NCBI GenBank assembly: GCA_023375675.1
Contig: JALQBC010000004.1
Coordinates: 186,001-250,000, forward strand
Length of the DNA: 64,000 bases
Source: Cytospora piceicola
Lineage: Eukaryota > Ascomycota > Sordariomycetes > Diaporthales > Cytosporaceae
Direction: 5' to 3'
A model generated the notes under the pieces. The model was not told the origin of the DNA. It searched no databases and saw only the letters and a list, made by a program, of their open reading frames with translations. A program made the position numbers and the translations under genes. Every line of letters starts with the position of its first letter. The stretch's first letter is position 1. Of this stretch, positions 9,923 to 19,341 are shown in pieces.

Positions 9923-12394
9923 TCAATGTTCGTATCCTGCACCTCGATGCCATGGGCTGCAAACCATCATGTCAGCGGAAGCTTCAACAAAGAGATTGTA
10001 CAGCCCACTCACCTGGCGTCAGTAGCCGCCCTCTGCGCAGCATTAGTGCTATGAGAGAGCTGGCTTGTACTCGAATTCGCCCCGCCACTACTTTTACTCG
10101 CTAGCGGACTCATAGGGATGGCCGCTCGATTCGGGTCCACCAGACTCACCGAATCCACTGTACTTGGTACAGAGGCCGGCCGGTCTCCCAACATCGCACT
10201 CTTTTCATGCAACTCCTCCGTTGTCGCTAGGCTCGTTCCGCTCTTTCGGTTATTCGGGCCTCGCGGGCCATGAATACCATTGCTCTGCGGCAGGTCGGTG
10301 TACGAGGTAACCTGTGATGGCCCTGACGTTGAATCCTCGTCGTCATCATCGTCCATGTCGAGACGCGCCTTTGCGTACCCACCCTCGTTATCGCCGCGGG
10401 CGGTGGCGGCCAGAGCGTCCAACTGCATCGTTGTATTGAGGCCGGAATGTGACTTCATGAAGGAAGTCCTATCGTCGGCCAGTTGGTAGCGTCCATCGGG
10501 ATTAGTCTTGAAGAATATGACCACGGTGGTTATGATAAGGATGAGCAGAAGGATCAGAGTGACAGCTGCGTTGAGGATCCACAGCAAGATGCCCACAATA
10601 CCGGTCATGAGGCCCGGCTGGTCAAACACGTCGGTGAATATGAGCAAGAAAATTGAGTTAAGGAAGTTGACAACGGCAATGGTTACATTGAATGCGTTGG
10701 TCGACTTGTCCATGTAAGGTCGCAAAACTGTGGTAGAGATAAGGGCGGCGGCTTCGATGATGATTAACGCGATGGCCTGGGTGACGCCGGAATTTTGGGC
10801 GAAGGCGACGAACATGGCCTTGACCAATGTGTACAGAAGCACGGGCACAACAAAGTAATAAGCAGACGCCCGGTACTGGATGTACAAGAAGCCCCATTTG
10901 TTGAGGGCATGTACGTCCGAGTAAAGTGCATAGGCCGGGTTCTTGTGGAGTGCAATGGAGCGTCTTGCCATACGGATGACGTTGAAAGCTGCCCAGGCGA
11001 GACATGAGACAATACCGACGAAGAAGAAGACAGCCAAGACCATCTCGGCTGGCGAGTCCCCCTGCGTAAGCTCCCAAAGGCAGAGGATGGACATAGGGAG
11101 GAAGCCAACAAGCGTAATCCGGAACAAAATCCCCTTCAGATGTGTCCCTACGATTGGTTAAAATACAGCGTGGGGACAGCTTTCAAGGAATGTACTCACG
11201 CCAACCACGCCTGAAATCAGACAATGAATCTGCCTTGATCCAGCCCGCCTTCACCCAGCCCTCGATGGTATATTTGAACGCTACCACGGCCAAGGCGCTT
11301 AAGACCAGGAAAATGCAGAACCAGACAAGTCCCGTTAGGAAGAAATTCGTAGTCTCGGTTCCTGCCAAGTATGCATACCGCTGAATGCCTGTAACAACGT
11401 AATCTCCCGAGGGGCTTTTGTTGTTTCCAGCCCTCTTGGCAATATTCGATATGCGTTGTGCTGCTGCACCTGCCGGCATGACGGTCCGAGGCGACATGGC
11501 AACGGCCCTTCGATATAGGCCGCCCATATACGGCAACTGTTCCAATGCCACAGACCGCTTCGTCACCTGGACTGAATATGTCGTCAAGGAATCGAACAAG
11601 TTCGCCGCGGCACCGCCGGTAGATCGCTGGTACCAGGTGAAGATTTTCTGCATGAACTTGACCTTGATGATGCCCAAGCTCCACTGGAAATCCTGTGTCC
11701 AGGCTAGGACAGAAGGCGGCAAGGGAATGCCGACGAGGCCAACGACAGCCTGGGACTGGAAATAGCCGCACAGCGACAGTGCGTTGGCTGCGACGTGGGC
11801 TGCAGCGTTCTGGTGACCCAATCCGGACATGAGGGCGGAAGAGGCAAGGGCCAGTCCAGCAATGACGGCGGAAGCCCATTTCACACCGACCAGGTCGATG
11901 GTCTTTCCGTTAGACACGGCTGCCGAGACACATGCGACTGGGCTCCCGTCGGTCATGTTGATGAAGACCTTGACCTTTGCGTCGATGTCGGGGAATGTAT
12001 ATGCGATACTTGGGATCTGGGTCTTGGCGCTCGGGTCGATCGGAATGTTGAAGGGGTTGTTCAGGTTGCCAGGCGACATTGGACAGAAACCAGCGAAGCC
12101 GTCGCCAGCGGTGCAAGGGTCGATTGTCTTGCGCAAAATTTGGTAGCCGTACGCGGTGATGGATATATCGAAGAGAACGTAGCCCTCGACGGTGGAGGTT
12201 GCCGTCATGTCGACGGCGGCGGTATTATTATGTGGCGTGTAGACGACATCGAATAGACTGGCGGAGAAGCCGGAGTTGTCCTGGCAGGTGCTGAGCGAGG
12301 TCGTCTGGAGGACATATTCGGCCGTGACGGAGACGATGAGTCGGAGGAAGCAGAAGAGGGCGAAGGGCAGCCCCTGTGCCCGTGCGAACCGCAT
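9923..12394 (-). CDS. Flavin-carrier/TRP-like ion channel (FLC/Pkd2 family)
   Basis: Exons 12394-11200, 11147-10013 and probably 9956-9923 give 787 residues. A signal peptide (about residues 1-24) is followed by the lumenal ML-like domain, with paired cysteines and N-glycosylation sequons. Then comes a TRP-like block of about nine membrane segments and a long cytosolic Ser/Asp-rich tail containing an acidic DDDDDED run. Yeast Flc proteins and fission-yeast Pkd2 share this order; they act in the ER or plasma membrane in FAD transport, calcium handling and wall integrity. Intron 1 (11148-11199, 52 nt) is unambiguous. Intron 2 (9957-10012, 56 nt) has a GTGAGT donor, a CTGAC branch and a GCAG acceptor, and replaces the last codon before the TGA with a short Trp/Gly/Tyr-containing tail. 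If it is not spliced, the protein ends at 10009. The 5' side carries unusual tandem repeats. Confidence 0.88.
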
Positions 12395-12595
12395 GCTGGG
12401 CGACTTTTCGAGGGCCGCACGCCGCGCGCCGGCGAGCTGATTGAGGTACCTGCCTTATTAATGGGTAGTCTCTCGGTCGCTTGGTGTCTTGGTTCGTCGT
12501 CGATGCGGTTTGTTCTAGTGTGATTCTCGGGGAATGGAAGGAGCGGAAGGCTGAGGACCAGCAAGTCGTGGCGTCATGTGAGGGTGATGCAGAAC

Positions 12596-12680
12596 AGAGC
12601 AAAGCAAAGCAAGGCAAGCAAGGCGAGGCAAGGCAAAGCAAAGCGAGGCAAAGCAAAGCAAGGCAAAGCAAGGCAAGACA
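12596..12680. repeat. GCAAA/GGCAA pentanucleotide array
   Basis: About 85 bases of imperfect five-base units of the type GCAAA, GGCAA and GCGAG, all purine-rich on the plus strand. It lies about 200 bases upstream of the FLC-gene start, probably in its leader or promoter. Confidence 0.85.
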
Positions 12681-12929
12681 AATGGTAAGGGACAGGAAAA
12701 GCGAGTGAACCCTGCCGCTTGGACCTGCTCCGGCTGGTGGATATATTATTAAGTCCCGGAGGGTCGGTAGTTGGTCCCGTCGGTTGACAAGGGGTGACGG
12801 CGATGATACTGGATCGTAAATAGGGTGATGGTGATAAAAGGAGCCGAAGAAGGGGACGTACGTTGAAAGAACAAACCCAAGAGATGTCAGTCAAGATAAA
12901 GTGGGTGGAGTCTTTCTGCTGCCCCAGAT

Positions 12930-13024
12930 GTGTTCCAGTGTTCTAGTGTTCCAGTGTTCCAGTGCTCCGGTGTTCCAGGTGCAGGTGTTCCAGGTCCCAG
13001 GTCCCAGGTCCCAGGTGCCCAGGT
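12930..13024. repeat. TGTTCCAG / GTCCCAG tandem array
   Basis: Imperfect eight-base units (TGTTCCAG and one-base variants) pass into seven-base GTCCCAG units. This looks like an array that changed unit length by slippage. No coding role is supported. Confidence 0.85.
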
Positions 13025-13715
13025 GAGGTGCTTTTGGAGCCAAGCTTGGGAGGCCAGGCCAGGCCGGGAACAGCGGCGCCCTACTAGCGTGCCTAGCAAG
13101 AGAGCCCAGCTAAACTTGGAACGAACTGTAAAAGAGCGAACCAGAAGACAGCATAAGAATGGGCTAAGGATTCCCACACAGCTGCAACCCGGAACATTGA
13201 ATCCACGGCAACCCACAGCAGTGAGCAGGATAGACAGCTGACAACTGACAAGCAGACAAGATAGGGCAGGCTGGGCAGGATAGGGCCAATCACTGATCCA
13301 CCCAACCCCAGGATCTGACCCTGTCTGACGCGCTGCCCTGGTTTTCTACTATGTACATACATACACAGTAATGTACACTATACATACATACGTATTCCTT
13401 CCGATTCCAATCTGTCAATCCGTAAGACCACTTGACGGCATTTCAACCCACACCATTCGATGTTCGTGGTGCTGTACCCTTATCCCCCCTAGGCCCCCTA
13501 CCCCTTCCGGACTGCCGGGCTACGGGTATTACATACAACAAGATGAAGGTGGCGTGGCGGTGCAAGCCAAAACCTCGTATTAGATCCGCCTGCCATGCCG
13601 CCAAAGAAAAAATGGAAGAGGGAGCGCCGTCTATTACTTCTCCATTATTCTATCCTTCTCCAACCAGACTGCCAGACTACCCCGAAAACCCGGACCCTGA
13701 CAGTGCCTGACTGCA

Positions 13716-13770
13716 AACGGACAAGAATGGACAAAACGGACAGAACGGACAGAACGGACAGAACGGAACA
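13716..13770. repeat. ACGGACAGA nine-base tandem array
   Basis: Three exact ACGGACAGA units flanked by two diverged ones. Because the unit is a multiple of three it produces a spurious Ser-Val-Arg repeat in an overlapping minus-strand frame. Confidence 0.8.
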
Positions 13771-14582
13771 AGAGACGGGCAAGACCCAAAAGGCGGGGAT
13801 CGGTGGGAGCATTTTGAGGGGGAGGGGCGTCGTTCCACCCGTGGTCTAGCCACACATGCATGCAGCGTTTAAATGCGTAGATCTCCCCGCACGTCATTGT
13901 CATGCACATCTTATCCTGCTTTGCCTTGCTACCAGACACCGCAAACATCCAGGCTCGGAGGGGAGAAATCACCTACCCGAGGGTAGGATGCTCCTTACGC
14001 CAGAGATGCTTGACCGAAAAATCGTGGTAAGTACCTAGGCAGGGCAGAAGACCACGAGTAGATCAGGACCCAATCCCCCAAGCCCAGGAACTCACACGTA
14101 GTCTACGTTGATATCCCAAGAGGCGGTGGAAAGACCTCGGGACCACTGCAGCTTCTTTTTTGTGGAATGCCCTTTTCATCCCAACCAATATCGAATTCCG
14201 AGCGGGGGGAGGCACGCCTGCCGACCGGCCTGCCTACCAGCTACATACCTTTCCCTAAGTAGGTTTGGAATCGTGCCATGACCTGGTGACGTTGGACTGC
14301 ACAGCGGCCCGAATGCTAGGTGGAGATAATGAGGAGAAAGCACGATTTAACCTTTTGAGAAACCTTGGCTGTGAGGGGCAAAGGTTGCGATGGATAAAAG
14401 GCTATTGTTTGGTGAGGGTTTTCGAGGGAAATTACTACCCATATCTGTGTATATAAGTCGCTGTACCGCTTTTCATGGCACATCTGGATTATCATGACGA
14501 TGGCCTCATTGCTCACCTTCTCTCTGTCTCCCCACACTCCCCACGCCCTCTTGTATGCTAGCTCACCGACTCGCCGTTGATC

Positions 14583-16176
14583 ATGGCCGCCTTCCTCCTG
14601 TCACTGCTGCTCAGTAGCAGCAGCAGTATCACACCAGCCCTGGCCTCGGACAATGGCCTCGCCGTCACACCCCAGATGGGATGGAACACCTGGAACGCCT
14701 TCGCCTGCGATGTAGACGAGGCCCTACTCGACACCTCAGCCCACGCAATAGTGGACCTGGGCCTCAGGGACATCGGATATCAGTACGTCATCTTGGACGA
14801 CTGCTGGTCCAACGGCCGCAACACATCTGGAAATGGCTCTCTAATTGTGGACACCGCCAAGTTCCCACGCGGGATGGCAGCCGTCGGGAACGACATCCAC
14901 GAACTGGGCCTCAAGTTCGGCATGTACTCTGACGCGGGCCGTTATACCTGTGGGGGGTATGAGGGTTCACTGGGCCACGAGGCGGTGGACGCGCAGACTT
15001 TTGCGAACTGGGGGGTGGATTACCTCAAGTATGATAACTGTTACAACCAGGGCCAGGCGGGGACTCAGTACCTGAGCCGGAGTCGGTATAACGTCATGAG
15101 TGAGGCCCTGAATGCGACGGGACGCCCCATCCTATACAGCTTGTGTAACTGGGGTGAAGATTACCCCGGGAACTGGGGAAGTGTGATTGCGAATTCCTGG
15201 AGGATCTCAGGGGACATCTACGATTCCTTTGACCAACCGGATGCTCGCTGCCCTTGGTAGGTCTCCCCAAATATAGCTAATCATGCTTGTCGCGAAGTCG
15301 ATCGCCGAGAACCAGGAGCTAACGAACGTGTCTGCATGTAGCGACGGGCCGGACGCTTATAACTGCGGGTTGCCCGGGTTCCACTGCAGCACGCTCAATA
15401 TTATCAACAAGGCTGCTTTCATTGTGTCCAAGGCCGAGAGTGGCGGTTGGAATGACCTGGACATGCTCACGATTGGGCTTGGGGGCCAGACGGACGCCGA
15501 ATATGTCGCCCACTTTTCCATGTGGTGTGCCACCAAGAGCCCCCTGATCATGGGCAACGACTTCTCCAAGATCAGCAACAAGACCCTCTCTATCCTCATG
15601 AACGCCGCAGCCATCGCCGTGAGCCAGGACCCACTGCAGGCCTCCGCAGCCCGGAGGTGGTACCACGAAACATCCGACATCGACGAATGGGGAAAGGGCT
15701 CCATCCAGATGTGGTCCGGCAAGCTGAACTCGACGACTGATACCGAGTACAACGACATGGTCGTGATTTTCGTGAACGGCAACAACAGTACCACGACTCT
15801 GAACGCCACGCTGGCTGACATTTTCGTCGACTCCGGGACGGCCGGCTCGGCCAAGGAGGCCAGCATCAGCTGGGAGGTGCGGGATCTCTGGGCTGACCGG
15901 ATGACGGACGAGCAGGCTCAGGCGGTGATCGATGCCGCGAACGCTACTGCCAGCGGTGGTATGGCGGCACCGCTCAATGCGACCAATGTGTACAATGCTA
16001 CGGCCGTGTCGTATGCTGATGGTCTCGAGGCGCGCGATGAGCTGTTGCTGGGTAAGGTGACCACGACTGTTGGGCCCCAGGGCACACTCACGGCCGAGGT
16101 AGAGAGACACGGTGCTGCCATGTTCAGGCTCAGGGCTGTGCCGACCGATCCTGTGAGGAAGAGGACCGAGCTGTAA
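14583..16176 (+). CDS. Alpha-galactosidase, GH27, secreted
   Basis: Exons 14583-15256 and 15342-16176 (intron 85 nt, GTAGGT donor, CTAAC branch) give 502 residues. It hydrolyses terminal alpha-1,6-galactose from galactomannan and raffinose-type sugars outside the cell. A hydrophobic, Ser-rich signal peptide covers about residues 1-22. The GH27 opening TPQMGWNTWNAF follows directly. The nucleophile is Asp151 in YLKYDNC and the acid/base is Asp211 in WRISGD. Paired cysteines and many N-glycosylation sequons fit secretion. The splice joins CPC to DGPDAYNC, the expected family sequence. I used the ATG at 14583. The C-terminal third is the beta-sandwich domain, so the length fits a complete enzyme of the AglB type. 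Regulation by plant-sugar activators is likely but not shown. Confidence 0.93.
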
Positions 16177-16615
16177 GCCGACGGATTGCAAGAGACTACC
16201 AGGGGTTGTGTCAGCACACTGGATATATCTAAATATACATATACAGCATACACTACAACTACTCAATCTGGAACTCCACGGGGTGGACTCCACTAAACGT
16301 GACATGTCTCTAAACCGAACCAGAGGTAAAATGCTGCCAGTGGCTTTGGAATTGATATGGTTAGGAAAGGAGGTATAGCCGAATAAGCGCCCTGACATGC
16401 CGATTTAATACCAACCTTTGACCTGCTGTTGCCAGGGCGGCCTGTTGTGAGAGTCGGTGAGAATGCTGGTTCATATGTGGACGAGCCTATCAAGCGGTAG
16501 CGGAGTGCCAAATTGCAGGCGGGTCATCATTCTTGCATTCGCTGTTTCCCAATCAAGGCTATCCCCTATCTCCGCCTTATGTACAAGTCCACATCCACTG
16601 CTCGACTGCCATCCT
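16177..16615. other. Intergenic between convergent genes
   Basis: About 440 bases separating the 3' ends of the alpha-galactosidase and NDUFA12 genes. I see nothing in it. Confidence 0.6.
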
Positions 16616-17403
16616 TTATCGCGGCAAGGCATTGGGCTCCCAAGAATTGATCTTCGGCTTCGTTCTGCAGGCAGTGTCAGTTCCAATCCTGGATCCACCT
16701 TCCGGCTGCTGGTAACGTACGTGCTGTACGGCTTGTATGCGCCCCTGGTAAGCGTCCAGTTGGGGATATGATAAGGCTTGGCCCAACTGCGGGCTGTCTT
16801 GGAGAGAGGGTCCTCGGTTGGCGGCTTGTCCACGGCGTAGGACATCCACGCGTGCCAGAACGGCTCGATTTGGGCGCTGTACGAGCAGTCGATCGTCAGT
16901 ATGTGTCCAATATCTGCGGCCTGATAGATAGTGGGTGGGTGTGTTCAACATACGGGTCGTAGTCTTTGTTTTTGTAGTCCACCCAACGTGTTCGCACTGT
17001 GGAGGATTGTCAGCTATTGTAGGATGGTATAATATGGGATTGAGGGGGCCGGCCGTACGAGGCAGCTCATCCGTCATGTTCTCGTAGTACTTGTTGCCAT
17101 ACTTGTCGGTGCCGATGAACGTGCCGGCCTTGGTGTCGCCTGTTCTTGCATCAGTTATCCCGATATACCCAATCAGTCACTGTGTGGGCCGTACCGATGT
17201 ACTATTCAAGAGATGGGAATACGTCAGTTGTTATCTGGAAGCTGTCAACAGGTCGATTGGGCGTCGGACGTACGTTGAGTTGGTGCCAGTATTCCTACAA
17301 CGCATCTCGTTAGCAGAGGCCTTACAGTCCGCAAGGTTGATCAATCACAGACCTTCAGCCCAATTCGGCGGAGGTTGCCTAGTGTTCTCGAGATGGTCGA
17401 CAT
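16616..17403 (-). CDS. NDUFA12: NADH:ubiquinone oxidoreductase accessory subunit, NDUFA12 (B17.2) family
   Basis: Seven exons give a 135-residue complex I subunit of the mitochondrial inner membrane: 17403-17353, 17294-17274, 17201-17195, 17139-17059, 16996-16954, 16876-16721 and 16664-16616. The start TLGNLRRIGLK, the core YIGDTKAGTFIGTDKYGNKY, the segment RTRWVDY, the block PPTEDPL and the end GAYKPYST are hallmarks of the family. All six introns have GT-AG ends and lengths of 55-84 nt. Exon 3 is only 7 nt (TACATCG) and supplies the Tyr-Ile of YIGDT. Skipping it shifts the frame, so I regard it as real. The subunit sits on the matrix-arm side of complex I. The gene shares a 345-bp divergent promoter with PGS1. 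Six introns in 400 coding bases is dense for this window. Confidence 0.93.
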
Positions 17404-17748
17404 CGTGACGACTAGTTGGCGGGTGTCAGGGTGTCGAGGTTCGGGAGGGTAACGTCGAGACTCGTGAGTCGTGGGTGATGGGGTTGAGCGTCCACTGGTG
17501 CCGCGACTGACTGATGTCCGGGCAATCGAAGCAGTAGTGGGTCCTGTGAGATATTGAGCCAATCATAGAGCTCCAGCCTACGATCGCGGTACGTACCTAG
17601 GTACAGCTTGAAGCTCTGCCAAAAACCCAGGCTTCAAAGTTCTGAGCTTAAACTCCCTTGACTATTACGACGAATCGCCAACTCAGACCGAGGAACTTCG
17701 CCCTACACACCCCATACTCCGTTCCCTTGGTGCAATCTGAGTGCGGAG
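17404..17748. promoter_or_regulatory. Divergent promoter between NDUFA12 homologue and PGS1
   Basis: 345 bases separate the two start codons, which point away from each other. Both products are mitochondrial. The interval contains the palindrome TACCTAGGTA at 17594-17603, about midway. No TATA box is obvious. Confidence 0.6.
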
Positions 17749-19341
17749 ATGCTCGCCCGGAGCGCCGCATCAAGTTGCGGCATCCTCCGAGTCCGGAAAC
17801 CCTTCCCTATCAAGCCGAACTTCCAAGTCGCAAAGCTCCAAGCTCGACGTCAATATGCGACGGCCGGCGCAGCGTCTGCGTCGTCGAGCACCATGAGCTC
17901 TGCCGGCATGCTCGCCCCCTTCATGAGCGAGCTTGACAAGATCGCGCCCTCCTTCCCAATACACGGCTCGCAGGTCCGCATATTACAAACGCCCAGCGAA
18001 TTCTACGAAACATTGAAGGACAAGATCCGCAATGCGAAGACGCGTATATTCTTGTCGACGCTGTACATTGGCAAGTCGGAGCGCGAGCTGTTGGACACGC
18101 TCCGGGAGGCTCTGCGGAGGAATCCGGAACTGAAGCTTAGCATTCTTACCGATTCCTTGCGCGGTACGAGGGAGGCGCCATCTCCTTCTTGCGCATCGCT
18201 GCTGGCGCCGCTGGTGGAGGAGTTTGGACAGGACAGGGTCGAAATCCGGATGTACCACACGCCGAACTTAACTGGTCTGCGCAAGAAATACATACCGAAG
18301 AGGATCAACGAGGGCTGGGGACTGCAGCACATGAAGCTGTATGGTTTCGATGACGAAATCGTACTCACCGGGGCGAACCTGTCTATGGATTACTTTACGA
18401 ATCGGCAGGACCGGTATCATGTTTTCTCCTCCAAGGAGATCACGGATTTCTTCTGGGGCCTGCACAGTACCATCGCATCTTTGAGCTTCAGGATAGAACC
18501 GTCCGGCTCCCCAGCTGGTTTCGAGAAGGTTTGGCCGGCTGACAATCCCGCACCATCACCACTCGAGAGCCCGAAGGAGTTCGTGGCCAAGTCAACATCC
18601 TTGGTCAAGAGTCTGTTAGTACCCAAGAAGGCCCTGGCAGGTGCCCCGGGAGGATCCCATGACACAAGTGTTTACCCTTTGGCTCAGATGACACAGTTGT
18701 TATCGCCAGATACCTCAACGGAACTGCCTGCTCTCACCCATGTTCTAAAGACTCTATCATCACCCGAGTTCTCCAACTCTTCTTGGACGTTCACAGCCGG
18801 CTACTTCAACCCGGCACCCTCACTCACCAAATTGCTTCTGTCCACCGCCTCCCACCATAACGTGGTCATCACAGCCTCACCCTTGGCAAATGGCTTCTAC
18901 AAATCCAAAGGCGTCTCTGGTATGCTGCCTGATGCATACACCCTGCTCGCCCGGAACTTCCTCCGTGATGTGCGCGCCCAGAAAAAGGATCTGGCCATCA
19001 CCCTCAAGGAGTGGCGGAAGGGCACCGTCAACGAGCCTGGCGGGTGGACGTACCACGCCAAGGGCATCTGGGTGACCCTCCCCTCCGAGTCGAACCCCTC
19101 GCTGAGTCTGGTCGGGAGCTCGAACTACACCAAGCGGAGCTACTCCCTGGACCTCGAGGCAAACGCTATGATCCTGACGCGGAACGAGGATCTGATGAAG
19201 AGGCTGGGCGATGAGCAACGGCTGCTGCAGGAGCATGCAGCGCCGGTCACGAGGGATGACTTTGCGAGGACGGAGAGGAGGGTGAGCTTAAAGGTGCGGA
19301 TTGCTATGTGGATTGTCTCCTTGGTTGGTGGTGCGCTATGA
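17749..19341 (+). CDS. PGS1: CDP-diacylglycerol--glycerol-3-phosphate 3-phosphatidyltransferase (phosphatidylglycerophosphate synthase)
   Basis: Intronless, 530 residues. It makes phosphatidylglycerophosphate, the committed step toward phosphatidylglycerol and cardiolipin in mitochondria. The N-terminus (about 1-40) is rich in Arg, Ser and Ala with no acidic residues, as in a mitochondrial presequence. Two phospholipase-D-type HKD motifs are present: HMKLYGFD beginning at His194, followed by the expected ANLS, and HAKGIWVT beginning at His436, followed by GSSNYTKRS. The second motif has Thr where the classical motif has Asp. The C-terminus ends in a hydrophobic segment (about 515-530). The overall order matches eukaryotic Pgs1. 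The start at 17749 gives the presequence; an in-frame ATG in the Met-Ser-Ser segment further in would lose it. It is paired head-to-head with a complex I subunit gene. Confidence 0.92.
   Translation: MLARSAASSCGILRVRKPFPIKPNFQVAKLQARRQYATAGAASASSSTMSSAGMLAPFMSELDKIAPSFPIHGSQVRILQTPSEFYETLKDKIRNAKTRIFLSTLYIGKSERELLDTLREALRRNPELKLSILTDSLRGTREAPSPSCASLLAPLVEEFGQDRVEIRMYHTPNLTGLRKKYIPKRINEGWGLQHMKLYGFDDEIVLTGANLSMDYFTNRQDRYHVFSSKEITDFFWGLHSTIASLSFRIEPSGSPAGFEKVWPADNPAPSPLESPKEFVAKSTSLVKSLLVPKKALAGAPGGSHDTSVYPLAQMTQLLSPDTSTELPALTHVLKTLSSPEFSNSSWTFTAGYFNPAPSLTKLLLSTASHHNVVITASPLANGFYKSKGVSGMLPDAYTLLARNFLRDVRAQKKDLAITLKEWRKGTVNEPGGWTYHAKGIWVTLPSESNPSLSLVGSSNYTKRSYSLDLEANAMILTRNEDLMKRLGDEQRLLQEHAAPVTRDDFARTERRVSLKVRIAMWIVSLVGGAL

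Larger units (their letters stand above)
12395..14582. other. 2.2-kb intergenic region with several tandem repeats
   Basis: Lies between two divergent genes (FLC, minus; alpha-galactosidase, plus). It holds three separate short tandem arrays, listed individually. Open frames inside the arrays are repeat artefacts. A TATA-like ATAAAAGG lies at 14394-14401, about 190 bases before the alpha-galactosidase start. Confidence 0.6.

Noticed and set aside
12205..12894. Overlapping minus-strand frames of 100-147 codons
   Set aside because: They are produced by the CT/GA-rich tandem repeats and are repetitive in composition.
15319..16398. 359-codon minus-strand frame
   Set aside because: Antisense of the GC-rich second exon of the alpha-galactosidase; no family motif.
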